The notes below the pieces were generated by a model that was not told the DNA's origin, did no database searches, and saw only the letters and a list, made by a program, of their open reading frames with translations. Below are positions 24,924 to 32,999 of a stretch of DNA of 64,000 bases, piece after piece (position 1 is the stretch's first letter; each line of letters opens with the position of its first letter). The stretch covers positions 546,336-610,335 of the forward strand of contig NZ_KQ947990.1 in assembly GCF_001513975.1 (NCBI RefSeq). The letters run 5' to 3'. The DNA is from Streptomyces curacoi. Its GTDB lineage: Bacteria; Actinomycetota; Actinomycetes; Streptomycetales; Streptomycetaceae. The position numbers and the translations under genes were made by a program.

Positions 24924-24948
24924 CGCCTGACGCCTGACGCCTGACGCC
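24921..24948 (+). repeat. Four tandem copies of TGACGCC
   Basis: The 7-bp unit TGACGCC is repeated four times, beginning with the stop codon of the acyl-CoA dehydrogenase gene. Each unit offers a further TGA. Confidence 0.9.
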
Positions 24949-24978
24949 TGGCAACGGCTGCTGACCAGCGCGGAAGAC

Positions 24979-25006
24979 ACAGCCCCCGGCATGCGCCGGG
25001 GGCTGT
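24979..25006. terminator. Bidirectional hairpin terminator
   Basis: 12-bp perfect arms ACAGCCCCCGGC / GCCGGGGGCTGT with loop ATGC, followed by TGTCG, between convergent acyl-CoA dehydrogenase and thioesterase genes. Confidence 0.88.
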
Positions 25007-25043
25007 TGTCGTGCGTGTGCGCGGAGTGCGGGCGCGTCCGGGC

Positions 25044-25601
25044 TCAGTCCTCGTACCCCTGCGCCGCCCGCTTCTCCCGCAGTTCCATGATCGCGCGGCG
25101 GCGGGCCAGCCGGTGGGTGCGGCGGATCTGTGCCTCCTGGTACCGCCGCTTGTCGCGCTCGGTCTCCGGGAGCACCGGCGGCACCGCGCGCGGCTTGCCG
25201 TCGGCGTCCACCGCCGCGAACACCAGGTACGCCGAGCCGACCTGGGTGGGCGGTGTCGACTCGTTCCAGCGCTCGGCCAGGACCCGTACGCCGACCTCCA
25301 TCGAGGTCCGGCCGGTCCAGTTGACCTGGGCCTTGACATGGACCAGGTCGCCGACGCGGACCGGCTCCAGGAAGGCCATCTCGTCCATGGACGCGGTGAC
25401 GGCGGGGCCGCCACTGTGCCGTCCGGCCACCGCTCCCGCCGCGTCGTCGACCAGTTTCATGATCACGCCGCCGTGCACCGTCCCCAGAAGGTTGGTGTCG
25501 CTGTGGGTCATGATGTGACTGAGGGTGGTGCGGGATGCCGAGGTCGGCTTGCCCGGGATCTCCGGAGTGCCTGCTTCCGCGGCGGAGGCCTGGTCTGTCA
25601 T
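25044..25601 (-). CDS. Acyl-CoA thioesterase (hotdog fold)
   Basis: 185 residues. DTNLLGTVHGGVIMKLVDDA is the hotdog helix with the HGG motif of YciA/ACOT7-type hydrolases; PVRVGDLVHVKAQVNWTGRT and MEVGVRV complete the sheet. It would hydrolyse acyl-CoA to free acid. The C-terminal 40 residues are highly charged (ERDKRRYQEAQIRRTHRLAR). ATG 25601 has GGTGGAGG immediately upstream; the frame is open much further without support. Convergent with acyl-CoA dehydrogenase. Confidence 0.9.
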   Translation of the reverse strand: MTDQASAAEAGTPEIPGKPTSASRTTLSHIMTHSDTNLLGTVHGGVIMKLVDDAAGAVAGRHSGGPAVTASMDEMAFLEPVRVGDLVHVKAQVNWTGRTSMEVGVRVLAERWNESTPPTQVGSAYLVFAAVDADGKPRAVPPVLPETERDKRRYQEAQIRRTHRLARRRAIMELREKRAAQGYED

Positions 25602-25720
25602 GGCCTCCACCTTATGCCGAACTGACAATCGGGGAATTTGTGTCGGGTTCGCAACAGCAGTGCCCTGATTTTCCGACGACCCTTGTAAGGAACACTGCCG
25701 GGCCCGGCACACTGGGGCGC

Positions 25721-26998
25721 ATGAATGACTGGCCCCAGGGATGGTCCGACGACAACCGCGGCAACCGCTACGGACGCGGCAGCGCCAGCGCACAGCCTGA
25801 AGGCGCGCGCGTCATGCGGCAGGTCCGCCGCGGTCCGGCGGCACCGCCCGGGCAGGGCGCGTACGGCGGGGTCCCGCAGCAGCCGTCGTACGTCAACGGT
25901 CAGGGTTACGACGACGGCTACGACAGCGGCTACAACACCGGGCAGGTCTACGGCCAGCCCGGCCGCGGCGGGGGCTCCGGCGGCCCCGGCGGTGGCGGCA
26001 CGTACGAACCGCGTCCCGCGCCGAACTGGCGCCGCCGTATCAAGGTGACCGCGATAACCGTCGTGACCGCGCTGGTCGTGACGACCGTCGGGACCTATTT
26101 CTGGGCCGACTCCAAGCTCAACCGCGAGGTCGACCTGTCCAAGGTCATCGACCGGCCGGAGGCGGGCGAGGGCACGAACTACCTGATCGTCGGCTCCGAC
26201 AGCCGTGCGGGCATGTCGGCCGAGGAGAAGAAGAAGCTGCACACCGGGTCCGCCGAGGGCAAGCGCACGGACTCGATGATGATCCTGCACACCGGTGACA
26301 ACGGGCCGACGCTGATCTCGCTGCCGCGCGACTCCGACGTGGAGATCCCGACCTTCGTGGGCTCCGAGTCCGGCAAGACGTACAAGGGCACCGGTCGGCA
26401 TGTGAAGCTGAACGCCGCCTACGCCGAGGACGGCCCCGAGCTGCTGGTGCGCACGGTCGAGTACAACACCGGTCTGCACATCGACCACTACGTCGAGATC
26501 GGCTTCGCGGGCTTCGCGAACATCGTGGACGCGGTCGGCGGTGTCGAGATGGACATCCCGCAGGACATCAAGGACACCAAGTCCGGCGCGGACTTCAAGA
26601 AGGGCAAGCAGACCCTGAACGGCGAGGAGGCGCTCGCCTTCGTCCGCACCCGCTACGCGCTGGCCGGCTCCGACCTGGACCGTACGAAGAACCAGCAGAA
26701 GTTCCTGTCGGCCCTGGCCAACCAGGTGGCGACGCCGAGCACGATCCTCAACCCGTTCAAGCTGTACCCGACCATGGGCGCGGGGCTGGACTCGCTGATC
26801 GTCGACAAGGACATGGGCCTGTTCGACCTGGCGGACATGTTCTGGTCGATGAAGGGCGTCAGCGGCGGTGAGGGCAAGTCGATGAACATGCCGATCTCCG
26901 GCTCCTCGGGCGGCAACCTCGTCTGGGACAAGACCAAGGTGAAGACGCTGGTGGAGCAGCTGAAGAACGACGAGAAGGTGACCGTCTCGGGCAACTGA
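25721..26998 (+). CDS. LCP (LytR-CpsA-Psr) family protein 1
   Basis: 425 residues. A Gly/Tyr/Gln-rich cytoplasmic N-terminus of about 105 residues (YDDGYDSGYNTGQVYGQPGR), one membrane segment (VTAITVVTALVVTTVGTYFW), then the LCP domain with LIVGSDSRAG, DSMMILHTGDN, LISLPRDSDVEIP, LNAAYAEDGPELLVRTVEYN, VGGVEMDIPQ and FVRTRYALAGSDLDRTKNQQ. LCP enzymes move polyprenyl-linked glycopolymers onto peptidoglycan outside the membrane. It lacks a C-terminal LytR_C domain. ATG 25721 (MNDWPQGW) is chosen by homology. Followed by a strong terminator. Confidence 0.93.
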   Translation: MNDWPQGWSDDNRGNRYGRGSASAQPEGARVMRQVRRGPAAPPGQGAYGGVPQQPSYVNGQGYDDGYDSGYNTGQVYGQPGRGGGSGGPGGGGTYEPRPAPNWRRRIKVTAITVVTALVVTTVGTYFWADSKLNREVDLSKVIDRPEAGEGTNYLIVGSDSRAGMSAEEKKKLHTGSAEGKRTDSMMILHTGDNGPTLISLPRDSDVEIPTFVGSESGKTYKGTGRHVKLNAAYAEDGPELLVRTVEYNTGLHIDHYVEIGFAGFANIVDAVGGVEMDIPQDIKDTKSGADFKKGKQTLNGEEALAFVRTRYALAGSDLDRTKNQQKFLSALANQVATPSTILNPFKLYPTMGAGLDSLIVDKDMGLFDLADMFWSMKGVSGGEGKSMNMPISGSSGGNLVWDKTKVKTLVEQLKNDEKVTVSGN

Positions 26999-27008
26999 GC
27001 AGCGCGGA

Positions 27009-27048
27009 CAGCACGGGAGGGCACCCCGGCGGGTGTCCTCCCGTGCTG
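27009..27048. terminator. Bidirectional hairpin terminator
   Basis: Arms CAGCACGGGAGG-G-CACC / GGTG-T-CCTCCCGTGCTG (16 pairs with one opposed mismatch), between convergent LCP 1 and the copper-binding protein gene. Confidence 0.85.
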
Positions 27049-27059
27049 TGCGGCGGTCG

Positions 27060-27422
27060 TCACATGCGGGCGCCCGCCATCGTGCGACAGGCCTCGGCGC
27101 AGCGGCGACACGCCTCGGCGCAGCGCATCATCTGGGGGTCGTCCGGCATGGACATACACGCCTCGGCGCACATCTCACAGGCCTTGGCGCACATCGCGCA
27201 CATCTCGGCCGACATGGGCGAGCGGCGCATCATCATGTCCGCGCACATGCGGGTCGTCTCGGCGCAGTCCATCAGCGCCCGCATGATCTGCATCTGCGGC
27301 TGACCGCCCATCTGCATGCAGGAGCTCATCGTCTCCTCGCAGACCGCGTGGCAGGACATGCACGCGTCGACGCAGGCCTTCATCTCCTGGCTCATGGCCG
27401 TCATGGTTCCGGGCTGGGTCAT
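27060..27422 (-). CDS. Four-helix bundle Cys/Met-rich copper-binding protein (Csp/DUF326-like)
   Basis: 120 residues with 16 Cys, mostly as CxxxC or CxxC spaced on helix faces (CVDACMSCHAVCEE, CAMCAKACEMCAEACM, CAEACRRCAEACR), plus many Met. This is the pattern of cytosolic copper storage proteins, in which Cys lining a four-helix bundle bind many Cu(I) ions. No signal peptide or Tat motif, so probably cytosolic (Csp3-like). ATG 27422 is preceded by AGGAGGAG. I see no CsoR-type operator in front of it. Copper storage is inferred from family resemblance. Confidence 0.87.
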   Translation of the reverse strand: MTQPGTMTAMSQEMKACVDACMSCHAVCEETMSSCMQMGGQPQMQIMRALMDCAETTRMCADMMMRRSPMSAEMCAMCAKACEMCAEACMSMPDDPQMMRCAEACRRCAEACRTMAGARM

Positions 27423-27715
27423 GGCTCCTCCTGGGACCCGAGGGGCCCGGGGCGGGCCCCGTGCCCTTCCGTCCTACGCCTGCCCGGCTCGGCGCGCCAT
27501 CTGGCGGACGCGAACAATCCGCCCAGATGCCGCGCGGGGCACGGGCCCCTCCGTTCCGTCACCGGTCGTGACGAGAGCCGTTGGAGTGATGACGGGGAGT
27601 CACGGGAGCGAGAGCAATAACCGCCGTCGTGCGAACCGGCGCCGTCACACGATGCCGCGATGATCGACAACACGCCGAGCACGCCCCCATACCGGCCGTC
27701 GTCCCCGCGGGCCGG

Positions 27716-28268
27716 ATGTCCGGGAGCGCCCAACCGGTGCTGCCCCTCTCCGGGGACCTGGAGCTGCGTCCCTGGCGTGCGGACGACGCCGACGCGATGC
27801 CGGACCGCCGGGCAGGACCCGGCGGTCCGGCAGTGGAACCTCCTGGCCGTGGGGACGCAGCAGGAGGCCCGGCGGCGGATCGAGCGCATGCACGAGCGTC
27901 GGCCCGCCGAGACGGGCGCGATCTGGGCCGTGGCGCGGGCGGGCGGCGGCGCGGCCATGGGGCTCATCGGCTGGAACGACATCGACCTGGCCGGCGGCAG
28001 CGCCGAGATCGTCTACTGGGCGCTGCCCGCCGCACGCGGCACCGGTGCGGTGGTCGAGGCCACGAAGCGCCTCAGCCGCTGGGCCCTGGACGACCTCGGC
28101 CTGCACCGGCTGCGGCTGTGCCACTCGGTGGCCAACCCGGCGTCCTGCCGGGTCGCGGAGAAGGCCGGGTACGCCTTCGAGGGCACCATGCGCGGAGCCC
28201 TGCTGCACGCCGACGGCTGGCGCGACCAGCACCTGCACGCGCTGGTCCAGGGCGACCCGGTGGCATGA
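27716..28268 (+). pseudogene. GNAT acetyltransferase, frameshifted
   Basis: The N-terminus is in one frame (LSGDLELRPWRADDADAM from ATG 27716) and the rest in another (AGQDPAVRQWNLLAVGTQQE, IVYWALPAARGTGAVVEATK, LHRLRLCHSVANPASCRVAE, AGYAFEGTMRGALLHADGW). The joined product would be a RimJ/RimL-type GNAT of about 180 residues. The shift lies at 27797-27812, on the left arm of a perfect 13-bp inverted repeat (27800-27830), a place where sequencing or replication slips easily. No ribosome binding site is evident. Confidence 0.75.
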
Positions 28269-28301
28269 CCGCGAGGGCCGGTCCACAAGGCCACCGCGCC
28301 C

Positions 28302-29756
28302 CTACGAGCACCCCGCCTCGTCGCCCCGCACCACGACGGACTCGCCCTGCGTCGGGTCCTCCGCCTTCACCTTCCGCACCTGCCTGAAGTCCGCCCCCAC
28401 GTGCACCTTCAGCGTCGGCCCCAGTCCCTTCACCACCCGCAGCTCGCTCCCCGGCAGCGCGGCCGCCAGCGACTTCGCCGAGCGGTCCCAGCGAGGATCG
28501 TGGGCGACGACCGTCCGCTTCAGCGAGCGGTCCGCGGCATCCACCGGCCGGCCCGTCGTACGGAACCCGGTCGCCGCCAGCGCCGCGTCGACGCGCTGGC
28601 CGAGGCCATCCGTATGTGTGCCGTTCTCCACCTGGACGTGGATCTTCTGCGGGGCGACCTCCACCCGGACCGCCTGGTGCCGCGGCCGGTACACGGACAG
28701 CGGCCGGTCCTCGCGCAGCGCCCGGAAGATGCGTTCGGCCTTCACGGTGTCCCATTTCACCGTGGAGCCGACCCCCTTCACGACGTGTTCCAGCTGCCTG
28801 ATCGGCACGGTCGTGAACTCCGACGACGACGGCGAGAAGTTCCGCATCGCCCGCCCCAGGTCGAGCAGCTCACCCGTCCCGAACCCCTTGTCGGCCCGCA
28901 CCGAGCCCAGCACCGCCCGCGTCACATCCCGGAACCGCATCGGGTTCAGCAGGATCCCGGACGACGTCGCCCGCTCGATCAGCGCCGCCATGAAACGCTG
29001 CTGGCGCTGCATCCGGCCCAGGTCGGAGTCGGTGTCGACATGCCTGGCGCGCACGAACTGCAGCGCCTCGCCGCCCATCAGCCGGTGGGTGCCGGCGGGC
29101 AGGTCGAGTCCGGTGTACGAGTCCTTCAGCGGCTCGGCGGTGCAGATCTGCACGCCGCCGACCACGTCCACCGTCTTCATGAAGCTGGTGAAGTCGACCT
29201 CCAGATAGTGGTCGATCTTGACGTGCGTCATGTGCTCGACGGTGCGCACGGTGAGGTTCGGGCCGCCCTCCGCGTAGGCCGCGTTGATCTTGATGGGGTG
29301 TGCCGGGCGTCCCGCACCGGCGGGCACCTCGGCGTACGAGTCACGCGGCAGGCTCACCACGCTCGCCCGCTCCCGGTCCTCCGAGATGTGCACGATCATC
29401 ATCGTGTCGGTGCAGTGACAGGGGGCCCCGCCCAGCCGGTACTTGCGCCGCTGCTCCTCGCTGATGCGGTCACGGCCGTCCGTGCCGACGAGGAGGACGT
29501 TCATCCCGTGCCCGGCCCGCGGCCGGTTCTTCATGTCCTTGAACGGATCCACGCGCGCGATCTCCGCGTCGAGGCTGGTGACCACCGCGTGCCCGATCCC
29601 CGCGGAGGCGAGCACCACGACGGAAAGCGTGGTCACCGCCCGCATGGCCCAGCGCGGCCTCTTCCGCCGTACGGGCGCGGCCGGCCGGGCCCCGCGCGGG
29701 GACGGCTGCGGCCGGCGCTGCGGAGGGGAGGGGGAGCGGCGGGGCGGCGTGGGCAT
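28302..29756 (-). CDS. LCP family protein 2 with LytR_C domain
   Basis: 484 residues. Pro/Arg-rich cytoplasmic N-terminus, membrane segment (RAVTTLSVVVLASAGIGHAV), LCP domain with VLLVGTDGRDRISEEQ, DTMMIVHISEDRERA, VVSLPRDSYAEVP, INAAYAEGGPNLTVRTVEHM, VDVVGGVQICTAEPL, FVRARHVDTDSDLGRMQRQQ, and a C-terminal LytR_C domain (HVQVENGTHTDGLGQRVDAA). ATG 29756 (MPTPPRR) has GGAAGG upstream. Divergent from the glycosyltransferase at 29899, suggesting shared control. A Cys pair in GGAPCHCTDTM is unusual for this position. Confidence 0.92.
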   Translation of the reverse strand: MPTPPRRSPSPPQRRPQPSPRGARPAAPVRRKRPRWAMRAVTTLSVVVLASAGIGHAVVTSLDAEIARVDPFKDMKNRPRAGHGMNVLLVGTDGRDRISEEQRRKYRLGGAPCHCTDTMMIVHISEDRERASVVSLPRDSYAEVPAGAGRPAHPIKINAAYAEGGPNLTVRTVEHMTHVKIDHYLEVDFTSFMKTVDVVGGVQICTAEPLKDSYTGLDLPAGTHRLMGGEALQFVRARHVDTDSDLGRMQRQQRFMAALIERATSSGILLNPMRFRDVTRAVLGSVRADKGFGTGELLDLGRAMRNFSPSSSEFTTVPIRQLEHVVKGVGSTVKWDTVKAERIFRALREDRPLSVYRPRHQAVRVEVAPQKIHVQVENGTHTDGLGQRVDAALAATGFRTTGRPVDAADRSLKRTVVAHDPRWDRSAKSLAAALPGSELRVVKGLGPTLKVHVGADFRQVRKVKAEDPTQGESVVVRGDEAGCS

Positions 29757-29898
29757 GGGTGGATACCTTCCGCTGGGCTTGCCCTGGGGGCCGTACGTGG
29801 GATCCGTGAGCACCGTAGGCCCATACGATCTGCTGCCCGGTGCAGCGGCCCCGGCGGGGCGCACCGCTGTCCCCCGTTCGCGGTAACGTGAGCCCCCT

Positions 29899-30942
29899 AT
29901 GAACGCCAATCCCGACGTGCAGCTCCCCGCCGTGTCCGTCATCATGCCCGTACTCAACGAGGAGCGGCATCTGCGCGGAGCCGTCCAAGCGATCCTCGCG
30001 CAGGAGTACGCCGGCGAGATGGAGGTCGTGATCGCCCTCGGTCCGTCCACGGACCGTACGGACGAGATCGCCGCCGAGCTCGTACGGGAAACTGCGTCCA
30101 ACAAGAACAAGCGGGTGCACACCGTCCCGAACCCGACCGGCCGCACGCCGGCCGCCCTGAACGCCGCGATCAAGGCCTCCCGCCACCCGGTCGTCGTCCG
30201 CGTCGACGGCCACGGCATGCTCTCGCCGAACTACATCGCCACCGCCGTGCGGCTCCTTGAGGAGACCGGCGCGCAGAACGTCGGCGGCATCATGCACGCC
30301 GAGGGCGAGAACGACTGGGAGCGCGCCGTCGCCGCCGCGATGACCTCGAAGATCGGCGTCGGCAACGCCGCCTTCCACACGGGCGGCCAGGCGGGCGAGG
30401 CCGAGACGGTCTACCTCGGCGTCTTCCGGCGCGAGGCGCTGGAGCAGCAGGGCGGCTACAACGAGGAGTTCATCCGCGCCCAGGACTGGGAGCTCAACTT
30501 CCGGATCCGCGAGGCCGGCGGGCTCATCTGGTTCTCGCCCGAGCTGAAGGTGTCGTACCGCCCGAGGCCGAGCGTGAAGGCCCTCGCCAAGCAGTACAAG
30601 GACTACGGCCGCTGGCGCCACGTCGTCGCCCGCTACCACGCCGGCTCGATCAACCTGCGCTACCTCGCCCCGCCGACGGCGGTGTGCGCGATAGCTGCGG
30701 GCATCGTGGTCGGCGCCGCCCTGACGCCCTGGGGCTTCCTGGTTCCCGGCGGCTATCTCGCGGCGATCACCGCCGGGTCGGTCCCGGCCGGCAAGGGGCT
30801 GCCGCTGAAGGCCCGGCTCCAGATCCCGGTCGCCCTCGCCACCATGCACATGTCCTGGGGCTACGGCTTCCTGACCAGCCCGCGTTCGCTCGCCAGGAAG
30901 GTCATCGCCTCCCGGCGCCCGGCGGTTCTCAGCACCGACTGA
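29899..30942 (+). CDS. Family 2 glycosyltransferase with C-terminal membrane segments
   Basis: 347 residues. GT-A fold: VSVIMPVLNEERHLRGAVQA, the nucleotide-binding LGPSTDRTDEIA, VRVDGHGML in place of the DxD strand, and QDWELNFRIREAGG as the acceptor/base motif. The last 100 residues hold two hydrophobic spans (PPTAVCAIAAGIVVGAALTP; GYLAAITAGSV), so the enzyme is membrane-bound and probably works on lipid-linked sugars, as ExoA-like proteins do. ATG 29899. It is convergent with LCP 3, only 21 bp apart, and divergent from LCP 2. Donor and acceptor are unknown. Confidence 0.9.
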   Translation: MNANPDVQLPAVSVIMPVLNEERHLRGAVQAILAQEYAGEMEVVIALGPSTDRTDEIAAELVRETASNKNKRVHTVPNPTGRTPAALNAAIKASRHPVVVRVDGHGMLSPNYIATAVRLLEETGAQNVGGIMHAEGENDWERAVAAAMTSKIGVGNAAFHTGGQAGEAETVYLGVFRREALEQQGGYNEEFIRAQDWELNFRIREAGGLIWFSPELKVSYRPRPSVKALAKQYKDYGRWRHVVARYHAGSINLRYLAPPTAVCAIAAGIVVGAALTPWGFLVPGGYLAAITAGSVPAGKGLPLKARLQIPVALATMHMSWGYGFLTSPRSLARKVIASRRPAVLSTD

Positions 30943-30963
30943 GCCCGCCGGGCGGTCCGCCCG

Positions 30964-32553
30964 CTACGGCCAGGTGAAGTCCGGGTCGACCTTCATGCAG
31001 GCCTTGGTGTCGGAGGCGTTCAGCGCCTCCGCCGTCTTCGGGGTCCTGTCGTCCTGCTTCGGGGCCTTGTGCGCCGTACCGTCCCGCCAGTCGGCACCCA
31101 CGACGAGGGTGACACCGGAGACGGCCGTGGACTTCTCCACCGCGCTCGTGGGGATACCGAGGGCCTTGGCGACCCGCTGGGCGTCACCCTCCAGGTCGGC
31201 GCTCGGGTAGCGGACGACGGTCGTCTCCTCGGTCGGTGTGGCCGAGGGGTCCGCCACGGCCTGGGTGAAGCCCTTGTCGACCAGCAGCTCGGCGACCGTG
31301 TGCGCGCGGCCGGTGACCGCGGCGAGGGTGTCGCTGCGGGTGCCGTTCTGCACCTGGACGGCGATCTCGTCGTCCGCCGCGGCCGGTTCGGCGGAGGGCG
31401 TCTCCTTGGCGGACTTCTTCTTGTCCTTGCCGTCGAGGGCGATGTCCTCACGCACCAGCCGGAACAGCTTGGTCGCGTCCTCGGTGGGCACCACGCGGCC
31501 GGTCTGGATCGTGTCGTACTCGTTCGGCATCGTCGTCATGGTGATGCGCGAGGTCGGCACTTTCTTGAGCTCGCCCGCCAGGTCGTAGAGCTTGGCCACC
31601 GTGCCCAGGCCCTCGTCGACGGTGAGCGCCTTGGTGGCCGCCTCGGCGAGGGCGCGCAGCTTGCCCGGGTTGCTCAGCTTCGCGTTCTTGCGCAGCTCGC
31701 GAACCATCGAGTTCATGTACATGTGCTGCGCCTTGGCGCGGGCCAGGTCGCTGCCGTCCTCGAAGCCGTACCGGGTGCGCAGCCACTGCAGGGCCTGCTC
31801 GCCCTTGATGTACGTCGTGCCCTTCTCCAGCTTCAGCCCGGAGCCGTGGCCCTTGCTGTCCTTGGAGTGGATGTTGGCGTCCACACAGACCGGCACTCCG
31901 CCGATCGCGTCCGCCATCGACACCACACCCGAGAAGTCGATCATCATGAAGTGGTCGATGTGGATGTCGGTGAGCTTCTCCCATGTCGCCACCGTGCAGC
32001 CCGGGCCGCCGCGGCCGAGCGACCGGTTCGTCATCGCGCGCTGGAGGGCCGGGAACACGTCCCCGCTGTCCGGGTCCGTGCACTTGGGTATGTCGACCAG
32101 GGTGTCGCGCGGCATGCTGACGACCGACATGTTGGTGCGGTCCGCGGAGACGTGCAGCAGCATCTGGACGTCGGCGAGCGGCGTGGCGCCGAACGTCTCC
32201 TTCGCGCCGCCGAGTTTCTGGTTCTCCTTGCTGTCCCGCGCGTCCGAACCGATCAGCAGGATGTTCAGCGGCGTCTGGCCGGCCGCGTTCGCCTCCGTCC
32301 TGGCGGCGCGGTCCTTCGCGTCGCCGATGTTGAGGTCGTCCTTCTTCAGATTGCCGTTGAGGTGCTGGTAATAGAGATACCCGGCACCCGCGGTGCCCAG
32401 TATCACCACCGCCAGGACCGTCGCCGACCAGCGCAGCACCCGCCGCCTGCGGCGCCTGCCGTCGGCTCCCCGGCCGCCTTTGCGGCCCCCGCCACCGTGC
32501 CGGCCGCCCAGGTCGGCCGGCGTGTCCTGGTCGGCCCGCGGTGTGAGGGACAT
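30964..32553 (-). CDS. LCP family protein 3 with LytR_C domain
   Basis: 529 residues. Arg-rich N-terminus, membrane segment (ATVLAVVILGTAGAGYLYY), LCP domain with ILLIGSDARDSKENQ, DVQMLLHVSADRTNM, VVSMPRDTLVDIPKC, IGGVPVCVDANIHSKDSKGH, WLRTRYGFEDGSDLARAKAQ, then an Ala/Lys linker and LytR_C (AVQVQNGTRSDTLAAVTGRA). ATG 32553 (MSLTPRA) has GGAGG 6 nt upstream. The region before it is rich in GACAC motifs. Confidence 0.93.
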   Translation of the reverse strand: MSLTPRADQDTPADLGGRHGGGGRKGGRGADGRRRRRRVLRWSATVLAVVILGTAGAGYLYYQHLNGNLKKDDLNIGDAKDRAARTEANAAGQTPLNILLIGSDARDSKENQKLGGAKETFGATPLADVQMLLHVSADRTNMSVVSMPRDTLVDIPKCTDPDSGDVFPALQRAMTNRSLGRGGPGCTVATWEKLTDIHIDHFMMIDFSGVVSMADAIGGVPVCVDANIHSKDSKGHGSGLKLEKGTTYIKGEQALQWLRTRYGFEDGSDLARAKAQHMYMNSMVRELRKNAKLSNPGKLRALAEAATKALTVDEGLGTVAKLYDLAGELKKVPTSRITMTTMPNEYDTIQTGRVVPTEDATKLFRLVREDIALDGKDKKKSAKETPSAEPAAADDEIAVQVQNGTRSDTLAAVTGRAHTVAELLVDKGFTQAVADPSATPTEETTVVRYPSADLEGDAQRVAKALGIPTSAVEKSTAVSGVTLVVGADWRDGTAHKAPKQDDRTPKTAEALNASDTKACMKVDPDFTWP

Positions 32554-32864
32554 GGTGTCCTCCACCGCGGGGACCTCCCCCCGCACACTGCTCTGCGCCA
32601 ACTCCTCGCCCTTCCCCACCCTTTGCCGACACGGCTTCGCTCCGCGCCGGACCTCCCTGTCCGGTGCGGAGCGAACCATGTCAGGCCACCCTGTCCGACA
32701 CCGGTCCGCACCCTGTCAGACCTCTGTGGGTCCGAACCGGGTTCGCCACGTGTCGGCAAAATCCACGCCCGGCACGGCCGCGCGGTGTGTCGGGCCGATG
32801 TCGCCTGACACAACCGCGTCCTGTGTCAGACCAACGAGTGCCCGCCACAGTTGCGTTCCCCGCC

Positions 32865-32947
32865 GGAGATTCCGTGCCGGGGATTCCGTGCCAGAGATGC
32901 CGTGCCGGAGGTCCGTTCCGGAGGTCCCGTGCCGGTGATTCCGTGCC
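32865..32947. repeat. Six tandem 14-bp repeats (GGAGATTCCGTGCC)
   Basis: Units 32865, 32879, 32893, 32907 (13 bp), 32920 and 32934 share the form GG(A/G)GATTCCGTGCC with one to four changes. Confidence 0.8.
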
Positions 32948-32953
32948 CGAACA

Positions 32954-32989
32954 GGCCCGCGTCACAGTGAGTCGGTTGTGACACGGGCC
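32954..32989. terminator. Hairpin terminator after LCP 4
   Basis: Arms GGCCCG-C-GTCACA / TGTGAC-A-CGGGCC with a 10-nt loop, 10 bp beyond the LCP 4 stop on the minus strand. Confidence 0.75.
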
Positions 32990-32999
32990 CGTAGAGGCG

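Larger units (their letters stand above)
32554..32999. other. Gene-free region with GACAC motifs and a 14-bp tandem repeat
   Basis: 446 bp between LCP 3 and LCP 4, both on the minus strand. It contains seven GACAC/GTGTC pentamers, an 11-bp inverted repeat TTTGCCGACAC (32622-32632) / GTGTCGGCAAA (32750-32760), six 14-bp repeats and a terminator hairpin. It should carry the LCP 3 promoter. I see no gene. Confidence 0.7.
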
